13,778 bases of DNA from assembly GCA_958407085.1 (NCBI GenBank), contig CATYHY010000028.1, forward strand, positions 1 through 13,778, given 5' to 3'. The stretch comes from an uncultured Collinsella sp. (lineage in GTDB: Bacteria; Actinomycetota; Coriobacteriia; Coriobacteriales; Coriobacteriaceae). This document shows, in pieces, positions 1-5,500 of the stretch (position 1 is the first letter of the stretch; every line of letters starts with the position of its first letter). The notes under the pieces were generated by a model that was given only the letters and a program-made list of their open reading frames with translations, did not search any database and was not told the DNA's origin. A program made the position numbers and the translations under genes.

Positions 1-88
1 CCATGACGACCTCCACCAACCGGAGCGGAGCGGAGGTTTGTGCGGGGTCTCATGGGCCCCTTGACGCGGCGTAGCGGAGGTGCCACCC

Positions 89-164
89 GGCCGCGGAGCC
101 GTGGCCATACGGCGGCGCATGCCGGATACCGGCGGCAGCAAAAGGGCCCGCCGGCGGCGGGCCC
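89..164. repeat. Run of three GC-rich hairpins upstream of a small ORF
   Basis: Three successive inverted repeats are visible in a stretch with no convincing coding frame. They are 89-96 with 99-106 (8 bp, one G-T), 121-125 with 129-133 (GCCGG-ATA-CCGGC), and 144-152 with 156-164 (perfect 9 bp, GGGCCCGCC, 3-nt loop). The last is preceded on the plus strand by AAAA (140-143), so it would read as a weak intrinsic terminator on the minus strand. It lies about 46 nt upstream of the ATG at 211 and could also act in the leader of that gene. The first 88 bases hold no gene that can be supported; short open frames run in from the left edge but stop within 75 nt. Confidence 0.4.
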
Positions 165-210
165 GAAGGGGAGAATATGGGTTACGCATCGTTTCCGGAA
201 AGGGGCATCC

Positions 211-441
211 ATGACAGAAGCCGAGCAGAACCAGATCTTCGATATCAGCTACGAGATGCGCGGGCTCGCGGCGACGCTCCTCGCGGCATCCCGCGGCGAC
301 CTACAGGATCCGGACAGAATCGTCGAATATGCCGCAGGCCAAATCGACCGATTTGCCGACAATCTCGCGTCATGCATTACAGGAAAACCTTTCGACTCCG
401 ACGAGCGCCTTGATGGCCTTACGCCTAGCGGACGTTTTTGA
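211..441 (+). CDS. Small hypothetical protein, 76 aa
   Basis: This is an open frame of 76 codons. The ATG at 211 was chosen over the more upstream ATG at 40 because it is preceded by GGAAAGGGG at good spacing, and because the upstream 57 codons read as arginine-rich, low-complexity translation of GC hairpins. The product is acidic and mostly helical by eye (MTEAEQNQIFDISYEMRGLA at the start, then a DPDRIVEYAAGQIDRFADNL stretch). It has no signal peptide, membrane segment or cysteine motif. I do not recognise the family. It reads on the plus strand, convergent with the paralogue pair to its right, and a perfect palindrome followed by six T at 599-621 could end its transcript. The helical, non-random composition supports a real gene, but it could be a spurious ORF. 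Confidence 0.5.
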   Translation: MTEAEQNQIFDISYEMRGLAATLLAASRGDLQDPDRIVEYAAGQIDRFADNLASCITGKPFDSDERLDGLTPSGRF

Positions 442-449
442 CGTTTGGC

Positions 450-621
450 GGTTGCTCTGTGACATGATAAAAGACCCCCAAGTAGCCCGGAAAGCACGCA
501 AAGAGGTCTTAAAGCGAAAGGGCACCGCGTATGCGTTGCCCGCCACTTCGCATTGTAGCCGATTGCTTGAGCGATTTTGATATGCAGCATTTTGACCCTG
601 ACGAGCGCTCGTCACTTTTTT
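450..621 (+). ncRNA. Candidate structured RNA or intergenic repeat ending in a terminator
   Basis: This stretch lacks a convincing long ORF but is rich in structure. At 514-551 a long hairpin forms: GCGAA (514-518) pairs with TTCGC (547-551), GGGCA (520-524) with TGCCC (537-541), and CGC with GCG around a GTAT loop. It ends in the palindrome-T6 terminator at 599-621. A TTGACG hexamer at 438-443 could be a -35 element, but the best -10 candidate (CATGAT) is 19 nt away, so the promoter is weak. A 38-codon frame from 464 to 580 (starting MIKDPQVARKARKE) also runs through it. It may be a small RNA, the 3' untranslated region of the 76-aa gene, or a dispersed repeat. Calling it RNA is inference. 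Confidence 0.3.
599..621 (+). terminator. Intrinsic terminator
   Basis: Perfect palindrome TGACGAGCGCTCGTCA (599-614; 6-bp stem with a GCGC loop, or a longer dyad) is followed by C and six T on the plus strand. There is no T-run on the other side, so it acts on plus-strand transcripts from 211-441 or the structured region. Confidence 0.7.
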
Positions 622-683
622 GAACGGGACATTCGGAGGACAGAGGCCTTTTGACGTACGACGTTTACGTTCCGGCGACGGGT

Positions 684-1061
684 CTACACCCCCACGTCGT
701 TCTTGGTGAGGGTGTTGTCGAACGCCCAGACCCACCAGCGCAGGTGGTCCTCAGCCCCGTGGATGTCGTCCTCCTCGTGGTAGTGCTCGAGCATGAGCTG
801 GGTGCGCCACTGGCCGAAGCGAACGGTGTAGGTGGCCGTCTGGGCGTTCTGCACGATAGCCCCGAAGGGCTCGATCTCGAGAATCTGATCGATGGTGAAG
901 CAGCGCCCGTCCGGCCAGCAGACGCGGATGGGGACCATGGTCCCGTCGGCGTTTGCGCGGGCGTAGACGTCGACGTACTGCTTGTGGACGCGCCGACCTG
1001 GCCTGTCGCCGCGGGCGCGCACCGTGATGCCGCCGCCGAAGTCCTTGGTGTGATCTGTCAC
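684..1061 (-). CDS. Small hypothetical protein with WPDGR motif, second of a paralogous pair (125 aa)
   Basis: The GTG start at 1061 was chosen because its GTGA overlaps the TGA stop of the upstream gene by 4 nt, the usual arrangement for translational coupling. An ATG at 1118 lies inside the upstream gene and would add 19 arginine-rich residues. The 125-aa product has a central beta-type core with WPDGR at residues 49-53, then FTIDQILEIEPFG and an aromatic tail (HLRWWVWAF). The same layout (charged N-terminus, VxV strand, WPDGR, hydrophobic strand, late EH and W residues) is seen in its upstream neighbour, so they are tandem paralogues. From memory, similar small W-x-DGR proteins in Gram-positives often sit next to Y-family DNA polymerase genes. 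That link is established knowledge only loosely applied here, and no polymerase is in the window. Biochemical role unknown. Confidence 0.65.
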   Translation of the reverse strand: MTDHTKDFGGGITVRARGDRPGRRVHKQYVDVYARANADGTMVPIRVCWPDGRCFTIDQILEIEPFGAIVQNAQTATYTVRFGQWRTQLMLEHYHEEDDIHGAEDHLRWWVWAFDNTLTKNDVGV

Positions 1062-1375
1062 GCGGGCGTCACCGCCATGCCGCTGCCACGCTCGACGAAC
1101 CAGTCGCCGTGCTCCCACCAGACCGTCTTGCGCTGCTTTGCGATGCAGACGTCGTAGCGCACGCAGAGATTGCCGAAGAGGGCGCGGCCGAACTCGGAGC
1201 GGAAGTAGATGGACTCGACCTGCCAGGAGCGGCCGTCGGGCCAGTGGATGGTGACCGGGTCGGACGGGCCACGGTCGGGGTCGTCGGTCCCGTTGACGTC
1301 CACCGGGATGTAGATGCGGCGGTCCTCCGTGGGGATGCCGCAGGTGCCCGCGAGGGAGTGCTTCTTCATGATCAT
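1058..1375 (-). CDS. Small hypothetical protein with WPDGR motif, first of a paralogous pair (105 aa)
   Basis: The start ATG at 1375 is 8 nt after a full GGAGG; a second in-frame ATG at 1369 is further away. The 105-aa product has RRIYIPVDVNG, then WPDGRSWQVESIYF (WPDGR at residues 45-49), then a CVRYDVCI strand and a WWEHGDWFVERG ending. This suggests a compact beta barrel or SH3-like fold, which is inference. No signal peptide or membrane segment is seen. It overlaps the next gene by 4 nt, and a promoter with a LexA-like box lies just upstream, so the pair may be damage-inducible. I recall similar proteins beside error-prone polymerase genes, but cannot confirm it here. It is divergent from the HNH nuclease gene. 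Confidence 0.7.
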   Translation of the reverse strand: MIMKKHSLAGTCGIPTEDRRIYIPVDVNGTDDPDRGPSDPVTIHWPDGRSWQVESIYFRSEFGRALFGNLCVRYDVCIAKQRKTVWWEHGDWFVERGSGMAVTPA

Positions 1376-1388
1376 ATGCCTTACCTCC

Positions 1389-1402
1389 CGTACACGTGTT
1401 CG
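1389..1402. promoter_or_regulatory. LexA (SOS box)-like operator
   Basis: On the minus strand the sequence is CGAACACGTGTACG. This matches the Gram-positive/actinobacterial LexA consensus CGAAC-N4-GTTCG with one mismatch, and the central four bases are ACGT. It lies just downstream of the predicted transcription start and just upstream of the Shine-Dalgarno sequence, where a bound repressor would block transcription. The call rests on sequence match and position alone. Confidence 0.45.
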
Positions 1403-1410
1403 TGTTTTGC

Positions 1411-1446
1411 TTCTACCAGTATCGGCCGGGCGTTTGGTTTTGTAAA
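1411..1446 (-). promoter_or_regulatory. Sigma-70-type promoter of the WPDGR pair
   Basis: On the minus strand TTTACA (1441-1446, 5 of 6 to TTGACA) and GATACT (1418-1423, 4 of 6 to TATAAT) are separated by exactly 17 nt. The predicted transcription start near 1411 gives a 5' leader of about 36 nt containing the LexA-like box and the GGAGG site. Confidence 0.6.
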
Positions 1447-1542
1447 GCGAACATGGTGTGGGGGTTGCGTGGTTGTGTCTGGGCGGGGTGGTAAAAGGGC
1501 GAGTGCTTGCGTTGGTCTATCATCTGATGCCAATACGAGCGA

Positions 1543-2310
1543 ATGGGAGCCATCTTGTTTACTTACTATCATGTCGATAAATGGGGAAGTCTCGTCGCCG
1601 TCGATCTGCTTCCCTACATCGTTGCGGCCGTTGTCTCGATTGTTCTCATCTGCTGCGTCGTCTCTCTGGTGCGAAGAGTCCTGGCGAATCCCTTTCACTA
1701 CCCATACTTCGTCGAGCGGTTCGATGTCTCCGGCAGGCGCAACGTGAAGATCGACGACCTGATAGATCGCTTTATGCTCGAGCCCGCCAACTGGGAAAAG
1801 ATAGTCGCGGAGCGCTCCTGCATCCAGGAGTGGAAGGCACAGCAGGAGGAATACCTGAAGACCTGCAGCCTGCGGAAGCGCCGGGAGCGGCAATACGCCG
1901 AGACACTCGACGACGCGCACGCGTTCCAGTTTGTCACGTGCCGTGAGCAGACACGCTACAGGCAGAGGAACTACGTGAAGACGTCCTACAAGGTGTCCGT
2001 GGACGATAGCGTGATGGCCGTGAGCTGGGACTGGGTTGTGAACAGGCGAAACCGCCTCGCCGCCATTAACGACGAAGCGACGCTCAGGGATTACCATGCT
2101 CGCAACCAGCGGAAGCTGATGACTAAACAGCTGCGCGAGCAGATAGCGCGAAGGGACAACTACACCTGCCAGATGTGCGGGAAGTACATGCCCGATGGTG
2201 TTGGATTGCACATCGACCATATCGTGCCGGTCGCTAGGGGCGGTAAGACCGTGCCGTCTAATCTGCAGGTGCTCTGCTCGAAGTGCAACGGGCGGAAGGG
2301 CGCGAGGTAG
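1543..2310 (+). CDS. HNH endonuclease with N-terminal membrane helix (255 aa)
   Basis: The C-terminus is a clear HNH nuclease domain, about residues 190-255. It has a CxxC zinc pair (C209, C212), HIDHIVPVARGGKTVPSNLQ with the D225-H226 catalytic pair and N240, and a second CxxC pair (C245, C248) in LCSKCNGRKG. HNH enzymes use a beta-beta-alpha metal fold to cut DNA. Residues about 20-43 form a hydrophobic helix (LLPYIVAAVVSIVLICCVVSLV) followed by RR, which suggests a membrane anchor with the nuclease in the cytoplasm. Residues 50-190 are charged and helical, with no family I recognise. The ATG at 1543 has a poor ribosome site; TTG at 1555 has GGGAG five bases before it and would give 251 aa. 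The gene converges on the Mrr remnant and restriction enzyme and probably belongs to the same defence cluster. The membrane topology is inferred. Confidence 0.85.
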   Translation: MGAILFTYYHVDKWGSLVAVDLLPYIVAAVVSIVLICCVVSLVRRVLANPFHYPYFVERFDVSGRRNVKIDDLIDRFMLEPANWEKIVAERSCIQEWKAQQEEYLKTCSLRKRRERQYAETLDDAHAFQFVTCREQTRYRQRNYVKTSYKVSVDDSVMAVSWDWVVNRRNRLAAINDEATLRDYHARNQRKLMTKQLREQIARRDNYTCQMCGKYMPDGVGLHIDHIVPVARGGKTVPSNLQVLCSKCNGRKGAR

Positions 2311-2321
2311 CCGCTTGCTCG

Positions 2322-2525
2322 CTATTCTTCGAAGAAGTCCGTGTCCACGGCCTTGATTTCGTAAACCTGCCTTGTGCTCACGCCGACACCGTAGTCGATC
2401 ATGAGGCCGGCGAGCGCGGGGCCGTCGACGAGCACGACCGTCTGGCCGAGTAGACCTTCTGCATAGCGTCGTGCCTCCTTCGAGAACCGGGCAGTTGTGA
2501 TAACCATCCGTCCCGCGGCGACACG
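2322..2525 (-). pseudogene. C-terminal remnant of an Mrr-type restriction endonuclease
   Basis: About 67 open codons resemble the last part of Mrr-family nuclease domains: VITTARFSKEARRYAEGL, then VVLVDGPALAGLMIDYGVGV, then a YEIKAVDTDFFEE end. In full-length Mrr proteins this follows the catalytic PD-(D/E)XK core with its QCK motif. Here the frame is closed by TAG at 2526-2528, just before the VTTA strand, and the remaining 70 bases to the ISP gene show no continuation. The catalytic half, the DNA-binding half and a proper start are therefore missing. An ATG at 2507 could give a 61-aa peptide, but there is no convincing ribosome site. It lies directly downstream of the ISP gene in the same orientation. 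The remnant probably records an older methyl-dependent restriction gene replaced when neighbouring systems were exchanged. Confidence 0.75.
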
Positions 2526-2595
2526 CTATCGGGCGATGTTCATCAACCCCAATATGCAACGTCGCTATCCGCGAATCATGAATCCCCTTCAGCTG

Positions 2596-5500
2596 TTACT
2601 TCACCTTCCATGCGGCGGGCCAGTCGGCAGGCTGGGCCTTCTCGTTCAGGGCTGGCAACTCGTTAACGATAGCGATGGTCTCCATCGACACGGTCACGAC
2701 GCGCTCGACCAGGTCGACGATATAGCGCGGGTCGTCGCTGTAGTCGTTGGGGTCGTTGACGATGCCCGACGCCTTGTCCTTGCGGACCTGATAGCGATCC
2801 ATGAGCCAGCCGATGGCCGAGCGCCCATTGACGACGTACTCGTATGCCTCAAGCGGGATACCGCGCAGCGTCATGTTCTCGGCGACCTTGAGGACGGTCA
2901 TGTCCTGGCCCTTGGGATGCTCTTCGTCCTTCTTGCACTTGCCGAACGCCATCTTGACCGTACGACCGGGGTTCGCCGAGTCGCCGTCCTCGACGATCGA
3001 TGCCCATGGGTCAATCGTCTCGTAATCGAGATGAAGATGGGCGAGTTTTCGACCCGCCTCCGAGAACCTGGCAAAGTCCGCGGCGAGCGGGATGCGCGGC
3101 AACTCTTTCTTGAGATTCGATTCGAAGCGTTTGCGGTACTCGGGAGAATGCAGGATGCCGTAGACGTAGTAGAAAATATCGGTCTTGTTGAGCTCGATAC
3201 CGCCATCCTTCTTATAGCGCTTCGGAAACGCATGCGGATAAACCTCACGAAAGACTTTGAGAGTCTCGTCCGTGATGGCGTCATGGCGTGAATAACTCTT
3301 CTCGGTATGGGTTGCGCCGTCTCCGAACAGCGATGTCTGTCCACCAGGAGCCACATAGTCGTTTTCGTCAAATAGGGTCGTACCCGTCTGCTCCTCCTCA
3401 TACCAGTAGAGAGGAAAGCACTGAGAATCTCCGACGAAATGCAAGTCGGGCAGATTACTTGTCACCATTGCGCTCATAGCCGAGCCGCCGGTATACACGA
3501 TACATAGGTTTTCAAGGCAACGGAGAGAGCCCCGCTGGTAGGTCATTTCGGCCCCGCCTTTTCCCGTTATCTTTGAGAGGATATTGGGCTGCTGGTAGGT
3601 CCTTTCGGCCTTTTCCCTCCCGCTTGCCGCGAGAGGGAAAAGGCGGGGCTGCTGGTAGGTCCTTTCGTTCATCACACGGTCGTAGTAAACCCATTGCTTG
3701 CAGAACGGCCTATACGACCCCATTACGACCTCGTCACGGTTATAGACTAGCCGCTCTCCCTTCCTGGCAGCATCCTCCATGCGCCGTGTCCAGCTGAAGC
3801 GGATCGGATCATATTCAATTGCACGCCCCTCGCTCTTTGCAGCTTGAATCTCAGCGTCCATGTTCGTTAGCAGACGCTCCATTTGCCCCTGTACTCTCGA
3901 ACGCGAGAATCCCCACGCCCAAGGGTCACGCTGCGTTTTAAGGCCCGCAGACCAGATGGTAAACATGCCGTAGGGAGGCTTTCTCTTCGTTATTCCTAGC
4001 GGCGCAAATTCATAGAACGAATCGTCGCGCTGGTTCAGCCAGTCGCCATATTTATCGGGTTCAATCGTTTGCCAATCAATATCACCATTGATTGCAAAAT
4101 CTCGGATCAGCCTAAGCTTGTCCTCACGACTCAGATAGTCGCCGATATCGTGATAGTGAACAACCCCATGCTCTTTTGAGTCCGGGTTCTTAACCAACAT
4201 AGTTATAGCGACGCCGATCTTAGCGCCGGCATCAAACACCTTACCGCCCTCACGCTTCCAGTCGGAAGTGTTCTGATTCCCCTTAAGGTTGAAGACGTAG
4301 ATGCTGTTGAATTCTTCCACGAGCGATCGGCGGAACCCGTTGGAGGAAGATCCGTCAACCCATCCGCCGTTGCTTACGAAGCAGACAATGCCCCTCTCTT
4401 CGATTCGGTCGCTCGCCCACCTGAAGGCGCGGAAGTACGAATCGTAAAGCGAGTTCTTATTTGTCGCAGTCGTTTTCGCGACATACGTCTGCGCGATGCG
4501 GCTGTCGAGCGTCGGATACTTCTCATTCTGGTTATTGTCGTTGGCGCTCGTCTGGCCTACCGAGTAGGGCGGGTTGCCCACAATCACCCGGATCGGGAGC
4601 GCGTTCTGGATGCGCACGCGATCCGTGTTGTCATAGAACACCTCGTCATCGAGGGTGTTCGATTCCTCGGTCATCTGGAACGTATCGGTGAGCACCGCAC
4701 CCTCGAACGGCTGATAGTCGCCGCCTATGCGGGCATGGTAGGCGTACTCGATATTCACCGTCATGATGTAGTACGCGAGCAACAGGATCTCGTTGGAGTG
4801 AATCTCGCGAGTGTACTTGCGCTTGAGTTTCTCGTCGGGGATGAGGTCGCTCTCGATGAGGTGCGCCATGAACGAGCCCGTGCCCGCGAAGGGATCCAGG
4901 ATGTGCACGCGGTCGTCGGCAAGCGACTGACCGAACTCGCGCTTGAGAACGCGGTCGGTCTCGCGGAGGATGTAGTCGATGATCTCGGTCGGAGTGTAGA
5001 CGACGCCCATTTTGTCCGAGGTCGCCTTGAACGCGACCTTGAAGAACTTCTCGTAGAGGTCGCGGATGAGCTGCTGACGCGCTGCATCCGACTGGATGGC
5101 GGCAGCGCGGCGGCGCACGCTCGCATACACGTCGTCGAGGACCTCGGAATCCGATGCCTCCTCAATCTTATGCTCTTCGAGTACGCCCAGGAAACGTTCG
5201 ATGGCGACGGACACGGGGTTCGACTTCGCAAACTCGAAGTCTCCGAACAGGGCGTCGAACACCGGGACGGTGATGATGTGCTGGGCGATCATCTCGACCG
5301 CATCCTGCTCGGTGATGCTGGGGTTTAGCGAGTCCTGAAGGCCGTGCAGGAACGTCTTGAAGCTACCGGACACCTCGTCGTTCTCGCGAACGAGTTTGCC
5401 GATACGCTCTATATGGCGCTGGGCGATCTTCGCCACGTCCTCGGCCCACTCGTCCCAGTAGATACGCGTGCCGCACTTCTTTACCAGCGTGGTCTTGACG

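Noticed and set aside
81..140. Possible 3' part of a cobalamin riboswitch (GCCAC then GCCGGATACCGGC)
   Set aside because: The B12-box-like core is suggestive, but the other conserved blocks (GCCACTG and GGGAAGG) are absent and the downstream gene is not a cobalamin or corrinoid gene.
370..735. Minus-strand 121-codon open frame across 370-735
   Set aside because: It overlaps the 76-aa gene, the structured hairpins and the end of the WPDGR gene, and has no ribosome site. It reads as translation of non-coding DNA.
2325..2336. 12-bp palindrome TTCTTCGAAGAA as an operator or terminator
   Set aside because: It is the coding sequence for FFEE at the end of the Mrr remnant and has no T-run, so it is probably coincidental.
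1381..2559. Long minus-strand open frame opposite the HNH gene
   Set aside because: It is antisense to a clear HNH domain and its translation is histidine/arginine/proline-rich with no motif, as expected for a shadow frame in GC-rich DNA.
3534..3667. Short CRISPR-like array
   Set aside because: Only three 17-mers, in frame within a coding gene, with unequal 40-43 nt intervals that are themselves partly similar. No cas genes.
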